Of a stretch of DNA of 64,000 nucleotides, positions 16,726 to 28,016 are shown one piece after another (positions within the stretch are counted from its first letter, which is position 1; the number at the start of each line of letters is the position of its first letter). The notes under the pieces were generated by a model that ran no database searches, was not told the DNA's origin, and saw only the letters and a list, made by a program, of their open reading frames with translations. The stretch is from JADLHS01 sp964594985. GTDB taxonomy: Bacteria; Verrucomicrobiota; Verrucomicrobiia; Limisphaerales; JADLHS01. The stretch spans positions 1 to 64,000 of the forward strand of contig CAZQNQ010000026.1 of the NCBI GenBank assembly GCA_964594985.1, read 5' to 3'. Both the position numbers and the translations under genes were made by a program.

Positions 16726-16808
16726 AGAACGGAATGTGGTGGATGTGCGGAGGGCCTGGAATGACATTCCGCCCCTTGCTTAAGGCGGCGCGGGGAGTAG
16801 GTTGGCTC

Positions 16809-17291
16809 ATGAAAACCCTCTCTGTTGCGACCTTCAACGACCGTGCCCCGGCGGAAGAATTACGCGCGCAATTCTGTCAGGCCGGGGTGAAGGCCATCCT
16901 GCACGATGAATCGAAGCTGGAACGCTTCTGGTTCATGTCGGAGCCGTTGGCGGCGATTCATGTGGAAGTCCCGCAACCGGATTATCTCCGGGCGCGCCGG
17001 TTGATGAGCGAATGGGAAACGGCGAACGAACTCATGAAGACGGCGGTGCGTTGTCCGGAGTGCCATTCGGCCTGCGTGATGTTCCCGCAGATCACCCGGA
17101 AGTTTCTCACGCCGGCGTTGTGTCAGATGTTGCTGACGGCCTTGCACGTCACCCCGCGCGAATACTACTGCCTCGACTGCCATTTCACCTGGCCGAAAGT
17201 GCCGCGGCAGGAGCGGGAATTTGATGTCCTCGGTTTTCCGATGGACTCGAAATTCTGGCATCCGGAGCGGTTTCCAAAACAACAGAAGTGA
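16809..17291 (+). CDS. Zinc-ribbon protein with a DUF2007-like N-terminus
   Basis: The 160-aa soluble protein opens with MKTLSVATFNDRAPAEELRA and continues to about residue 70 with the beta-alpha pattern of DUF2007-type domains (small signal-transduction-like folds with the closing VEVPQPDYLRARRLM). The second half has two Cys pairs, CPEC (about residue 80) and CLDC (about 124), as expected for one zinc ribbon split by a helix. The function is unknown. The DNA-repair-like gene at 17332 follows after 40 bp in the same direction, so an operon is likely. The ATG at 16809 was preferred over in-frame codons upstream, which lie in repeat-like DNA. Confidence 0.75.
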   Translation: MKTLSVATFNDRAPAEELRAQFCQAGVKAILHDESKLERFWFMSEPLAAIHVEVPQPDYLRARRLMSEWETANELMKTAVRCPECHSACVMFPQITRKFLTPALCQMLLTALHVTPREYYCLDCHFTWPKVPRQEREFDVLGFPMDSKFWHPERFPKQQK

Positions 17292-17331
17292 CGGGTGAGG
17301 GTTTTCTCCGGTAGCTTTCGCGGTCGTCACT

Positions 17332-18207
17332 ATGACCAAGAAAGCCACCACACTCCCGAGCAAACAAACCGGCCCGCGTCTGCCCGCCGCGCCGCGCTCG
17401 ATTCAGCAGGGGAGTTCGTTGGGCGATTTGCTGGACCGCGAAGCCATCGAATGTCTGGCGCATAACATCACGCTCGTGCATCCGAAGTTTGAGTCAAAAT
17501 CGTTTCAACGTGCCGCACTGGAGGGATTGAAGCCGCTGGCGATTTTGCAACGCGGGCATCATCTGGCGCGGGCGTTGCGGGCGCACTTGCCGGAACGTTA
17601 TGCGGACGCGGTCGAAATTCTTGTCCGTTCACTCACGCCGACGCTGACGGACACGGATGAGTTGGGTTTGGGCGGATTCTTCTATCTGCCGCATGTAAGC
17701 TTCGTGGCGACGTACGGGCTGGACGCGGAACACAATGGCGGACGCGATCCCTTCGAGGTTTCCATGCGGGCGCAGTATGAGATCACGCGTCGCTTCACGG
17801 CGGAGTTTTCCCTGCGGCCATTTCTCATCAAGTGGCCGGAGCGGACGTTGGCGCGGTTGCTGGAGTGGACGCGCGATGCCGATCCGCATGTGCGGCGGCT
17901 TTGCTCCGAGGGCGCCCGTCCGCGTTTGCCGTGGGCGATGCGGATTCCGGCCTTCATCAAAGACCCGCGACCGGTGCTACCGATCCTTGAAACGCTGAAG
18001 GACGACGCGGATTTGTACGTGCGGCGGAGCGTGGCAAATCACATCGGAGACATCGCGAAGGATCATCCGCAACTGGCGTTCGAGATTTGCGAGCGCTGGC
18101 TGGAAGGAGCATCGGCAGAGCGGAAGTGGATGATTCGTCACGCGGTGCGACATCCGGCGAAGAAAGGGGTGAAGGAAGCGTTGCGGCTGCGGAAGTTGGC
18201 GAAGTAG
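17332..18207 (+). CDS. DNA alkylation repair protein, HEAT-repeat (AlkC/AlkD-like)
   Basis: The 291-aa alpha-helical protein carries the signature stretch LLEWTRDADPHVRRLCSEG, RPRLPWAMRI, and DLYVRRSVANHIGDIAKDHP, typical of AlkC/AlkD-type glycosylases. These remove N-alkylated bases (3- and 7-alkylpurines) without base flipping, using HEAT-like repeats. The SEGxRPRLPW and RRSVANH words fit the AlkC branch better than AlkD, but the assignment between branches is tentative. It follows the zinc-ribbon gene by 40 bp. Ada at 13 kb handles other methyl lesions, so this area holds two alkylation-defence functions, though not in one operon. Confidence 0.82.
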   Translation: MTKKATTLPSKQTGPRLPAAPRSIQQGSSLGDLLDREAIECLAHNITLVHPKFESKSFQRAALEGLKPLAILQRGHHLARALRAHLPERYADAVEILVRSLTPTLTDTDELGLGGFFYLPHVSFVATYGLDAEHNGGRDPFEVSMRAQYEITRRFTAEFSLRPFLIKWPERTLARLLEWTRDADPHVRRLCSEGARPRLPWAMRIPAFIKDPRPVLPILETLKDDADLYVRRSVANHIGDIAKDHPQLAFEICERWLEGASAERKWMIRHAVRHPAKKGVKEALRLRKLAK

Positions 18208-18299
18208 CGGCGACGCCTCGTCGCCTTGGTGAATATTGCGCTTCTAAACTCCGGCGACGAGGGCGTCGCCGCCACCAATCAGGCGACGGGGCGTCGCTT
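18208..18299. repeat. Short palindromic element between convergent genes
   Basis: cggcgacgcctcgtcgcc at 18208-18225 is inverted at 18253-18271 (ggcgacgagggcgtcgccg). A third related word, aggcgacggggcgtcgc, follows. It separates the convergent AlkC/AlkD-like and J-domain genes and may act as a two-way terminator. Confidence 0.65.
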
Positions 18300-19040
18300 C
18301 TACTTGGCGCGTGTGATGCGGATTTCGGGGCGATACATCACGCGCACCAGCAGGTCGCCTCGACCACCCCGCGTCCTCGGCAAGCCTTCACCGACCAGCC
18401 GGATGATTTCGCCGCTTTTGAGGCGGGCCGGGATTGGCACGCGGAGAAAATTTTCCGTCAGGCCGCGCACTGATTCCAAACCGCCTTGGGTGGCCCGTTG
18501 CGAACTGATGCGCAGGTCACAGCGCAAATCAGAGCCGCGCACTTTGAAGCGGATATCGGGTCGGGTTTTGGCTTTCACGGTGACGAAGCCGCCCCCGGTT
18601 CGCGCGAGGCGGAAGCATGTGCCAGGCGCGGTTTCCGGCGGGACGATCAGTTCGTAAGATTCGTTGGCGTTGGGCTCGCCGGGATCAATCACGCGCACTT
18701 GCAGCGTCATGCCGTGCAGGAATTCTTCGAGGCGCAATGGCACTTCCTGCGTCAGGCTGCGTCTTGAGCCAGGGGCGCGGGACGAGGTTTTGGTCCGGGT
18801 GTCGAGTTGTTCGTCGTAAGCTTTGCGTCGTTCGGAGTCGCTCAAGATTTCGTAAGCGGCATTGAGCGCCTGGGTCCGGGCTTTTGCCGCGCTCGAACCG
18901 GGATTCACGTCGGGATGATGCTGTTTGGCCAGCAAGCGATATGCGCTGCGGATGTGCGTTTCGGTGCAGTCCCGGTCGAGGCCGAGCATGGCGTAGTGAT
19001 TTGGTTCGTTCGGTTGCAACCAGAGCAGCTTAGCCAGCAC
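18300..19040 (-). CDS. J-domain co-chaperone (DnaJ/CbpA-like)
   Basis: The 246-aa protein has an N-terminal J domain (NHYAMLGLDRDCTETHIRSA, HHPDVNPG with the essential His-Pro-Asp, and AYEILSDSERRKAYDEQL). A linker and a DnaJ-type C-terminal substrate-binding region follow, including VPLRLEEFLHGMTLQVRV and KSGEIIRLVGEGLPRTRGG. There is no G/F-rich stretch and no zinc-finger Cys cluster, so it is CbpA-like. Such proteins stimulate DnaK ATPase and hand over clients. The start is a GTG at 19040; the first in-frame ATG (18989) would cut the J domain. An upstream or TTG start cannot be excluded. Confidence 0.85.
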   Translation of the reverse strand: MLAKLLWLQPNEPNHYAMLGLDRDCTETHIRSAYRLLAKQHHPDVNPGSSAAKARTQALNAAYEILSDSERRKAYDEQLDTRTKTSSRAPGSRRSLTQEVPLRLEEFLHGMTLQVRVIDPGEPNANESYELIVPPETAPGTCFRLARTGGGFVTVKAKTRPDIRFKVRGSDLRCDLRISSQRATQGGLESVRGLTENFLRVPIPARLKSGEIIRLVGEGLPRTRGGRGDLLVRVMYRPEIRITRAK

Positions 19041-19254
19041 AACGGAAGCGCGCCAGCATCGGCAGCGGGAAAAGATATATTGCGATGGTTATTGCTATTA
19101 ACCTGAAAACCGGCAGTATGCGTGAGTCCGTTAGATAGCTTGTCTCTTTCAAGGCATGGTGAATCTTCAAGTGAACTTGTTTCAGTGATGATTTTAGACC
19201 CGAAGTTCGGGAACAGTCTGTGAAAATTCTGGTTAGTCGGACAGTTAACATCAC
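19041..19254. other. AT-richer divergent promoter region and RRM-gene leader
   Basis: This 214-bp stretch between the divergent J-domain and RRM genes is AT-rich relative to its surroundings. It carries palindromic words such as ttcaagtgaacttg (19166-19179). It probably holds both promoters and a leader for the RRM gene; no exact promoter was assigned. Confidence 0.5.
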
Positions 19255-19578
19255 ATGAGCAATAAACTATTCGTAGGAAATCTTTCCTTCAATACCACTG
19301 AAAACGACCTGAACGACGCGTTCGCCGCGTTTGGCACGGTCACTGAAACCAACCTGATGATGGATCGCATGACCAATCGCCCCCGCGGCTTTGGCTTTGT
19401 AACCATGAGCAGCAACGAAGAGGCGCAGAAAGCCATCGAAGCCTTGAACGGCAAGGAACTCGACGGGCGCGCCCTGACGGTCAATGTCGCCAAACCGCGC
19501 GAAGAGCGTTCCGGCGGCGGCGGCGGCGGTGGTCGGCGCGAATTCCGCGTCAGCGGTGGTGGCGGTAATCGCTACTAA
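19255..19578 (+). CDS. RRM RNA-binding protein with glycine-rich tail
   Basis: The 107-aa protein has one RNA recognition motif with both RNP signatures: RNP2 KLFVGNL (residues 4-10) and RNP1 RGFGFVTM (about 43-50). It ends in a Gly/Arg-rich tail (SGGGGGGGRR). This layout matches the cyanobacterial Rbp type of bacterial RRM proteins, which bind single-stranded RNA and are often cold-induced. The IF-1 gene lies 70 bp downstream, separated by a hairpin. Cold regulation is suggested by the family and neighbour only. Confidence 0.92.
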   Translation: MSNKLFVGNLSFNTTENDLNDAFAAFGTVTETNLMMDRMTNRPRGFGFVTMSSNEEAQKAIEALNGKELDGRALTVNVAKPREERSGGGGGGGRREFRVSGGGGNRY

Positions 19579-19592
19579 GCGTTTTCGAGTGT

Positions 19593-19625
19593 CCGGCGGG
19601 GTTCGTATGAATCCCGCCGGTTCTC
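19593..19625 (+). terminator. Hairpin between the RRM and IF-1 genes
   Basis: Arms ccggcggg / cccgccgg with a 12-base loop are followed by ttctcatttct. It could terminate the RRM transcript or attenuate read-through into infA. Confidence 0.65.
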
Positions 19626-19650
19626 ATTTCTGTCTCCTCCGTCCGATTGC

Positions 19651-19866
19651 ATGAAAGAAGAACATATTGAAGTCGAAGGTCGTGTCACGACGGTGTTGCC
19701 CGGTACGATGTTTCGCGTCGAACTGGACAACAAGCATCTCGTGCTGGCGACCATCTGCGGCAAGATGCGCAAACGTTGGGTGCGGCTCACCGTGGGCGAT
19801 CGCGTGAAGATGGAGATGTCCCCCTACGATTTGGACAAGGCGCGCATCACCTGGCGCCTGCGGTAA
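19651..19866 (+). CDS. infA: Translation initiation factor IF-1
   Basis: This 71-aa OB-fold protein has the expected IF-1 sequence: EGRVTTVLPGTMFRVELDN, then ICGKMRKRWVRLTVGDRVKM, then PYDLDKARITWR. IF-1 occupies the ribosomal A site during initiation and helps IF-2 and IF-3. The length is normal. It is not next to ribosomal protein or secY genes, where many bacteria keep infA, but next to an RRM RNA-binding protein. That suggests a second, possibly stress-related copy. Whether another copy exists cannot be seen from this window. Confidence 0.92.
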   Translation: MKEEHIEVEGRVTTVLPGTMFRVELDNKHLVLATICGKMRKRWVRLTVGDRVKMEMSPYDLDKARITWRLR

Positions 19867-19889
19867 ACCGTTTTACAATTTTTTCTCCC

Positions 19890-20285
19890 ATGATCCACAG
19901 TCCTCGCACCAGTCCCCGCAGTGAATACTTGCAGCAGGAAGGCCTGCGCGTGAAGGAATCGCCTTCGCTGGCCGAAAAGTATCCGCGCCTGAAGTCGTTG
20001 ACCGTGGACCTGGGTTATTACGGCGAGGAAGGCGTCGCCTGCAGCAGTCAGATCAAATACACGGTGAACGTCGAACATGCGAAGTCGGTGTTTCGCGTCG
20101 GCTGTCACAATCAGGAGTGTGTGCGCGGCGATTTTGATCTCAGTGATGTCATCGCGACGGCGGTGGCGGGCAAGCGGACGAGCGTCTCCGGCGAACTTTG
20201 CTGCCAGGGCTGGCGCAATCGCGCGGGCATTGACACCATTCCGTGCCGCAATCTGCTGCGCTACAAGCTGACGCTCAGTTACTGA
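19890..20285 (+). CDS. Hypothetical protein, 131 aa, Cys-containing
   Basis: The frame begins 23 bp after infA. The product reads MIHSPRTSPRSEYLQQEGLR and then a beta-rich part (LTVDLGYYG, SSQIKYTVNV, VFRVGCHNQECVRGDFDLS) with four Cys, two in GCHNQEC and two in LCCQGW, that could bind metal. There is no signal peptide or membrane span. Position suggests co-transcription with infA. The family is not recognised. Confidence 0.7.
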   Translation: MIHSPRTSPRSEYLQQEGLRVKESPSLAEKYPRLKSLTVDLGYYGEEGVACSSQIKYTVNVEHAKSVFRVGCHNQECVRGDFDLSDVIATAVAGKRTSVSGELCCQGWRNRAGIDTIPCRNLLRYKLTLSY

Positions 20286-20607
20286 GCCAGAGTCCGTCCG
20301 ATTCCGCCGCGCGGCCCACCCTTGGGCAGCACTGTCCCCGTGTGAAGCATTTAGCTTCACTTCTCGAATCCAGTTTCCTGCCGCAACAGCCTTTTCTCTC
20401 GCGCCCCTGATGGATTCAATTCATGACTTTGTTGAATGCGTTTGCTGCCTGCTGCGAGTTTTTTGCCCCGATTTACCACGAAAACTAAACCCGGCGGCAG
20501 ACCCGCCGATACTTGCCGGAGTTGCGGACGAGTTGTGTCTGGTAACAACTGCCAGCCCGAATCCGCGTCTCGCAGCGTAACCGGTTTATGGCAAACCAAG
20601 TGCTTGA
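20286..20607. other. 322-bp gap before the histidine kinase gene
   Basis: No supported gene was found. A short palindrome gtgaagcatttagcttcac lies at 20341-20359. The rest looks like ordinary intergenic DNA, and the kinase promoter is probably in the last 100 bp. Confidence 0.5.
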
Positions 20608-22200
20608 ATGAAAATACCAAAAGTGAACTTGGAAGAAATCGAACGACTCAAGGCCGCCGAGGCGGTGTATCGCAGCTTGTTTGAAAATGCGCTCGAAGGC
20701 ATTTACCAAAGCACGCCCGACGGACGGTATCTGATGGTCAACACCGCGCTCGCGCGGATGTATGGCTACCAACGCTCCGAGGAGATGTTGAACCAGGTGT
20801 CCGACATCACGAACCAGATTTACGTGGACGCGACCTTTCGCGACCGCTTCAAACAGGAGATCGAGCAAAAAGGCTTTGTTCACGAACTCGAGTATCAGGT
20901 GCGCCGCTGCGACGGGAGTGTGATCTGGATTTCCGAGAGCGCCCGGGCGGTGCGGCATCCGAGCGGCGCGACGCTTTACTACGAGGGCTTCATTGACAAC
21001 ATCACCGCGCGCAAGGAAGCGGAAGCCGAACGCGCCCGGCTTGAAAAACAGATGCTCCGCGCGCAGAAGATGGATGCCATCGGCACGCTGGCGAGCGGCA
21101 TGGCGCATGATTTCAACAACATCCTTTGCGCGATCCTCGGGCACACGCAGCTCGCGTTGTATGATGGCAACATCAAGGGCAAGTCGCGCGACAGTTTGAT
21201 CTCGGTGCTGAAATCCGCCGAACGCGCCAAGGACCTCGTGAAGCGCATTCTCACAATCAGTCGCCCGGTGGAAACGAAACGGCATCCGCTCAAGCTGGGA
21301 ACGATTCTCAACGAGGCGGCAAAACTCCTCAACGCCACGCTGCCATCCTCCATTCAGATCAATGTCGGCATTCACACCGAAGAAGATGTGGTGGTGGCAG
21401 ACGCGACGGAGTTGCATCAGGTCATCATGAACCTCGGCACGAACGCTGGTCATGCCATGCGCGAGCAGGGCGGAACGCTGGATTGCGAACTCGACGGGTG
21501 CGACCTCAATGAGGAGCAAAGCGTCAAACTTGCGATTCCGGTCGGCAGCTATGTGCGCTTGACCGTTCGCGATTCCGGCCGCGGGATGAGCAGCGAAGTG
21601 CTCGAACGCATCTTTGAACCGTTCTTTTCCACCAAGCCAACCGGCCGCGGCACGGGGTTGGGGCTGACGTTGGTGCAGAAAATTGTCACGGGCAGTGGCG
21701 GGCAGGTGCGCGTCGAGAGCCTGAAGGATGTCGGCACGACCTTCACGGTCTATCTGCCGAAATCACCGTTGCCGGTGCTGCCGCCCAGCCCGGAGGAGCA
21801 TCAGGTCCTGCCGGGTCGGCGCGAACAAATCCTTGTGGTGGACGACGAGATTCCGGTGTTGAGCGTCATCCAGCAAAGTTTGCGCAAAATGGGGTATCGG
21901 GTCATCACGCGGGCTGACAGCCAGGACGCATTGGAGACTTTCCGCGCCGAGCCGAACAAGTTCGATCTTGTCATCACGGATCACACGATGCCCGGATTGC
22001 AAGGCGCGGAACTCGCCGAAAAGATGGGCGAGATCCGCTTCGAGGTGCCGGTGATTCTCGTGACCGGCTTGAATCAGCCGCCGAGTTTCAAGGGGTCACG
22101 CTATGCGCCGCGCCGCGCGGTCTGCCAGAAGCCGATCAATTTCGTGGAGCTGTCGCATCAGTTGCGGGATTTTCTTGGGGCGGGCAATCCAAAATCGTAA
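20608..22200 (+). CDS. Hybrid sensor histidine kinase (PAS-HisKA-HATPase-REC)
   Basis: The 530-aa protein is soluble. A PAS domain (about 18-130; YRSLFENALEGIYQSTPDGR) is followed by a HisKA dimerisation helix with His167 in GMAHDFNNIL. The ATPase lobe has the N box NLGTNAGHAM, DSGRGMS and GTGLGLTLV. A C-terminal receiver domain has VVDDE, phospho-acceptor Asp458 (VITDHTMPG) and the KP pair near 508. It should phosphorylate itself and pass phosphate to its own receiver; no output domain is present, so a partner regulator or Hpt protein elsewhere is needed. No membrane span is present, so the signal is cytoplasmic. It is an orphan, with no response-regulator gene adjacent. Confidence 0.92.
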   Translation: MKIPKVNLEEIERLKAAEAVYRSLFENALEGIYQSTPDGRYLMVNTALARMYGYQRSEEMLNQVSDITNQIYVDATFRDRFKQEIEQKGFVHELEYQVRRCDGSVIWISESARAVRHPSGATLYYEGFIDNITARKEAEAERARLEKQMLRAQKMDAIGTLASGMAHDFNNILCAILGHTQLALYDGNIKGKSRDSLISVLKSAERAKDLVKRILTISRPVETKRHPLKLGTILNEAAKLLNATLPSSIQINVGIHTEEDVVVADATELHQVIMNLGTNAGHAMREQGGTLDCELDGCDLNEEQSVKLAIPVGSYVRLTVRDSGRGMSSEVLERIFEPFFSTKPTGRGTGLGLTLVQKIVTGSGGQVRVESLKDVGTTFTVYLPKSPLPVLPPSPEEHQVLPGRREQILVVDDEIPVLSVIQQSLRKMGYRVITRADSQDALETFRAEPNKFDLVITDHTMPGLQGAELAEKMGEIRFEVPVILVTGLNQPPSFKGSRYAPRRAVCQKPINFVELSHQLRDFLGAGNPKS

Positions 22201-22213
22201 CCAGTCCATAAAA

Positions 22214-22292
22214 CCTCACGCAGAGGACGCCAAGGACGCAAAGGGAAGCATTGCGGTTTGGCCTTTGCGTCCCTGGCGCTCTTGGCGTGAGG
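22214..22292. repeat. Inverted repeat between convergent genes
   Basis: The arms cctcacgcagaggacgccaa and ttggcgtgagg, together with ggacgcaaagg / cctttgcgtcc, form a long imperfect hairpin between the kinase and PelA-like genes. It is of the same general type as 3625-3790 and 8663-8780. Confidence 0.8.
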
Positions 22293-22309
22293 AATAATTG
22301 GCTGCCGGT

Positions 22310-23749
22310 TTACTGCGGTTGCAGTGTTTGCAGATAATCCGTCAGCGTTTCCAGGTTGCCGAGGAATTGGCGCATGCTGACGCCGTTTGTGTTGGCCCAA
22401 CGACCGGAAGCTTCCTGCCGGCTTAAAGTTATGGTGACGGCATTTGCGTTGGGGCGCGAAGGTTTATTGCGGCGTTCTTCAGCAGCCAAAGTTTTCTCGC
22501 GGCCCTCCGCCCGCAGGCGTTCATACCATGCGATGGTTTCCGGCAGGTCAAAACTCCCCTGCCACGAGTAACCGCGGCGGCGTTCGGCGCTGATTTCGTC
22601 GAGCGTGTAATGAATCGCTCCGTCGCGATCACCGTAGATCGGCTGGTTGCTTCCCAATTCATACAAGCGCGCCCAGCGGTTGGAACTGAGTTGGGAGCGA
22701 TTCAACCACGCGAAGAAGGCAGGAATGGGTTTCAGAAATTTCTCATCGCCCGTTTCGAGATAAAGCCGGCCCAGCGTGCGCACCACGCCGCCGCTTTCGC
22801 CGGCGCAAACCGCCGGTGGCTCGAATGCCCGCGCCCAGGCGGGTTGCATCGCGTAATTGTATTGTTGGGCCCACGCCGGCTGCGGCTCGGGCAACTGGGC
22901 GAGAATTAGGAATTCACCACCGCGTTTCGCCGCTTCGAGAAATCGTTTCTCCCCGGCGCGCCGATACGCGGCGAGCATGGTGCGGATGCAATCGCTCTGC
23001 GTGTTGTCGTTGAGCGTGTAGAAACCGCCGTAGTCCGCGTGCGGCCACTGGCGCGGCCAGTTCGTAGCGATGTTGGCCGGACGGCTCGGATGTTTGGCCG
23101 GATCGTGCGGCTGACCGTTGAAGCGCTGCGGCCACGCGCCGACGGGATACTGCGCGTCCATCATGCGGCTCAAGCCGAAGTCGAGCGCGGCGCGGACGGG
23201 CTTCAATTTTTCCGGCGGAAGATTCGTGGCGGCGTCGAGGAACGTCATCAGGAACGTGAGCGCGCTTTGGGTGTTGTTGTCGTCAAAGGTGGTGGTGTTT
23301 TTGCGCGATTTGAAATCGGGCGCGCTGGCGGCAGAGTCGGCGTGATAGGCCCACTGTTGGCGCAACTTCGGATCAAACTCGATGACGTAAGACCAGCCAC
23401 CAGATTCCAACTGGCCGCGGACGAGGGCGTTTGCGGCCCCGAGCGCGGCGCGGAGATGCGCTTCGTCCTTGGTGGCTTCGTAAGCGCGCAGAAAGGCCGT
23501 GCCGACGTTGGGCGTGCCGGGTGGTTGCACCCAGATTTGGGTTTCGGTGGCGACTTCTTCGCCGCGTCGTTGTTTCAAATCCGCCGAATACCACCAGAGA
23601 TAACCGCCCTCGGTGGAGATGGAGACGAGGTAGTCCGTGGCCTTGCGCAGGGCGGTTTTGGCGGCGGCGGCGCTGGGACGTTCTTGGGCGAACGTCGGCA
23701 ACATGAGGCACAAGAGCATCAGGCTCGCGAGGAGACGGCGGGCTTTCAT
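22310..23749 (-). CDS. Secreted pectate lyase-like protein (PelA/PL10-like)
   Basis: The 479-aa protein has a signal peptide (MKARRLLASLMLLCLMLPTFAQ) and an (alpha/alpha) toroid-type body. The segments GGYLWWYSADLKQR, TFDDNNTQSAL, MMDAQYPVGAWPQRFNG, WAQQYNYAMQPAWARAFEPP and AGESGGVVRTL are reminiscent of PelA pectate lyases of family PL10. These split polygalacturonate by beta-elimination outside the cytoplasm. The start at 23749 is the ATG that gives the signal peptide; the frame also runs 17 codons further up. Substrate identity is not certain; a different uronic-acid polymer is possible. Confidence 0.8.
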   Translation of the reverse strand: MKARRLLASLMLLCLMLPTFAQERPSAAAAKTALRKATDYLVSISTEGGYLWWYSADLKQRRGEEVATETQIWVQPPGTPNVGTAFLRAYEATKDEAHLRAALGAANALVRGQLESGGWSYVIEFDPKLRQQWAYHADSAASAPDFKSRKNTTTFDDNNTQSALTFLMTFLDAATNLPPEKLKPVRAALDFGLSRMMDAQYPVGAWPQRFNGQPHDPAKHPSRPANIATNWPRQWPHADYGGFYTLNDNTQSDCIRTMLAAYRRAGEKRFLEAAKRGGEFLILAQLPEPQPAWAQQYNYAMQPAWARAFEPPAVCAGESGGVVRTLGRLYLETGDEKFLKPIPAFFAWLNRSQLSSNRWARLYELGSNQPIYGDRDGAIHYTLDEISAERRRGYSWQGSFDLPETIAWYERLRAEGREKTLAAEERRNKPSRPNANAVTITLSRQEASGRWANTNGVSMRQFLGNLETLTDYLQTLQPQ

Positions 23750-23892
23750 GGCAGAGTTGTAACCGATGAAAGCCCGGCGCGCGAGTGTCAGTTCAGGCAC
23801 GGCGGTGGTTGATTTGGGAACTGAAGCACCGGAGGTGCGTAAGCTGGTAGCTCACGGCGTCAGACTGATTCGGGAAAATAATTTCCAGACGG

Positions 23893-23991
23893 ACCCTCAC
23901 CCCGGCCCTCTCCCCATCCGATGGGGAGAGGGTGGCCGAAGGCCGGGTGAGGGGATTTCGTATCCGTCAAACATTTTGAGAACTGTTCTAA
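23893..23991 (+). repeat. Dispersed palindromic repeat family A, copy 2
   Basis: The core is ccctcaccccggccctctcc with the inverse gggagagggtggcc and ggccgggtgagggg. The 3' flank caaacattttgagaactgtt is the inverse of the flank of copy 1 at 1641. The rest of the 23750-24111 gap holds the terminator at 24046 and the PelA-like promoter side, and no gene. Confidence 0.88.
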
Positions 23992-24045
23992 AGCGAACCG
24001 TCTCATCACTTCGGCGGCGACAGTTTTTATGAAACCGCGCTAAGG

Positions 24046-24086
24046 TAAAAAATTCAGGCCGGAGCGAAAGATTTCGCTCCGGCCTG
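24046..24086 (-). terminator. Strong Rho-independent terminator of hppA
   Basis: Perfect 15-bp arms caggccggagcgaaa / tttcgctccggcctg with a 2-base spacer are followed on the minus strand by AATTTTTTACC. It lies 25 bases after the hppA stop. Confidence 0.9.
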
Positions 24087-24111
24087 ATGAATCCGAGGCT
24101 TGCAAGGCTGC

Positions 24112-26586
<2,475 letters not shown>

Positions 26587-26694
26587 GGCTTTGCCGGGAA
26601 TATGGGTAAGCCGAAAAAGGAAGCCAACCCATATTTTGTCGGAAACTAACGGTGGTTTGTTGCCTGCGGGGGACGCCGGAAGTAACCTGCCCGG

Positions 26695-27846
26695 ATGCAG
26701 ATTCAGGAGCTTCTGACCAACGAGGAATTGCGCCAACGCGAATTTCCCGTGGTGAAGAACAAAATTTTTCTCGCCCACGCGGGCGATTGCCCGTTGCCGC
26801 GGCGCGTCGCGCAGGCGGTGGCGGATTATGCGTTGCACGCGGCGGCGGGCGATCAGGAAGCCGCCATCTGGCCGCAGGTAGTCGAGGAAGGTCGCGCGCT
26901 GGGGGCAAAATTGCTGGGTTGCGAGGCGGAGGAAGTTGCGCTGGTCGGCCCGACGTCGCTCGCGCTGAGTTTTTTTGCCAGCGGGCTCAAGTTCCGCAAG
27001 GGCGACAACATCCTCATCTATCATGACGATTATCCCTCGAACGTCTATCCGTGGCTGGCGCTGGCCGAGCGAGGCGTGCAAGTGCGTTTGCTGAATACGC
27101 GCGGGTTGGGCGTCATCCGGCCCATTGATGTGCTCGGGCAGGTGGACGAACAAACCCGCCTCGTCGCGCTGGCATCATGTCATTTCATCAGCGGTTACCG
27201 GCTGGAACACGCGGCCATCGGCAAGGCGCTGCAGGCGCGGAACATTTTGTTCTGCCTGGATGCGATCCAGACCGTGGGCGCGTTTCCGACGACGATGGAG
27301 CACGTGGACCTGCTTGCCGCCGACGCGCACAAATGGTTGCTCGGCCCGTGCGGCGCGGGGTTGATGGTGGTGAAGAAACATGTGCAGCCGCTCCTGAATC
27401 CGCCCATCTACGGCTGGCACAACGTGCGTTGCCCCGACTTCGTCGCGCAGGAAGAGATCGCCTATCGCCGCGGCGCGAAGAAGTACGAAGCCGGCACACA
27501 GAACCTGCTCGGCCTCGTCGGGTTGAATGAAGCGATGCGGATGCTGCTCGAACTTGACGTGGACAACATTGCCCGCGAATTGTTGCGCAAACGCGCGTGG
27601 CTCGTGCCCGCATTGCAGGCGAAAGGTTATTCCGTGCTGAATGCTGAAGCCGCACTGGCGAATGCCAGCGGCATCGTGACGTTCTTCCAGCCGGACGCCG
27701 ATCTCGCTGCGTTGCACCAGAAGCTGCTTGATGCCCGGATCGTCACGTCGCTGCGCGTGGATCGCAAAGGCCAGCGCTACCTTCGGCTCTCGCCGCACTT
27801 CTACAACACGGATGCCGAGTTGCGGCGCGTGTTGGCATTTCTCTGA
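26695..27846 (+). CDS. PLP-dependent aminotransferase, class V (NifS-like fold)
   Basis: The 383-aa protein has fold-type I PLP features: GPTSLALSFFASGLKF, the cofactor Asp189 in FCLDAIQTVG, and the Schiff-base Lys213 in ADAHKWLLGP. The C-terminal small domain ends SLRVDRKGQRYLRLSPHFYN. It lacks the catalytic Cys loop expected for a clear cysteine desulfurase, so a kynureninase-like, selenocysteine lyase-like or other class V role is possible. It is divergent from hppA with 108 bp between, and monocistronic. Confidence 0.85.
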   Translation: MQIQELLTNEELRQREFPVVKNKIFLAHAGDCPLPRRVAQAVADYALHAAAGDQEAAIWPQVVEEGRALGAKLLGCEAEEVALVGPTSLALSFFASGLKFRKGDNILIYHDDYPSNVYPWLALAERGVQVRLLNTRGLGVIRPIDVLGQVDEQTRLVALASCHFISGYRLEHAAIGKALQARNILFCLDAIQTVGAFPTTMEHVDLLAADAHKWLLGPCGAGLMVVKKHVQPLLNPPIYGWHNVRCPDFVAQEEIAYRRGAKKYEAGTQNLLGLVGLNEAMRMLLELDVDNIARELLRKRAWLVPALQAKGYSVLNAEAALANASGIVTFFQPDADLAALHQKLLDARIVTSLRVDRKGQRYLRLSPHFYNTDAELRRVLAFL

Positions 27847-28016
27847 GCTGGTCACGGCAGGTCGTCGTTGGCTTGAAGGCCGGGTGCTGAAAATTCATTG
27901 GACATGGGTGTGTCGCGTTATATTCTGCCGTCACGTTGATCGCGGCATGCTTCAGAGCTGGATGTTAATCAAGGTGTTGCCGCCACAGCTAACCAAACCA
28001 TCAACTCTAATCCCTT

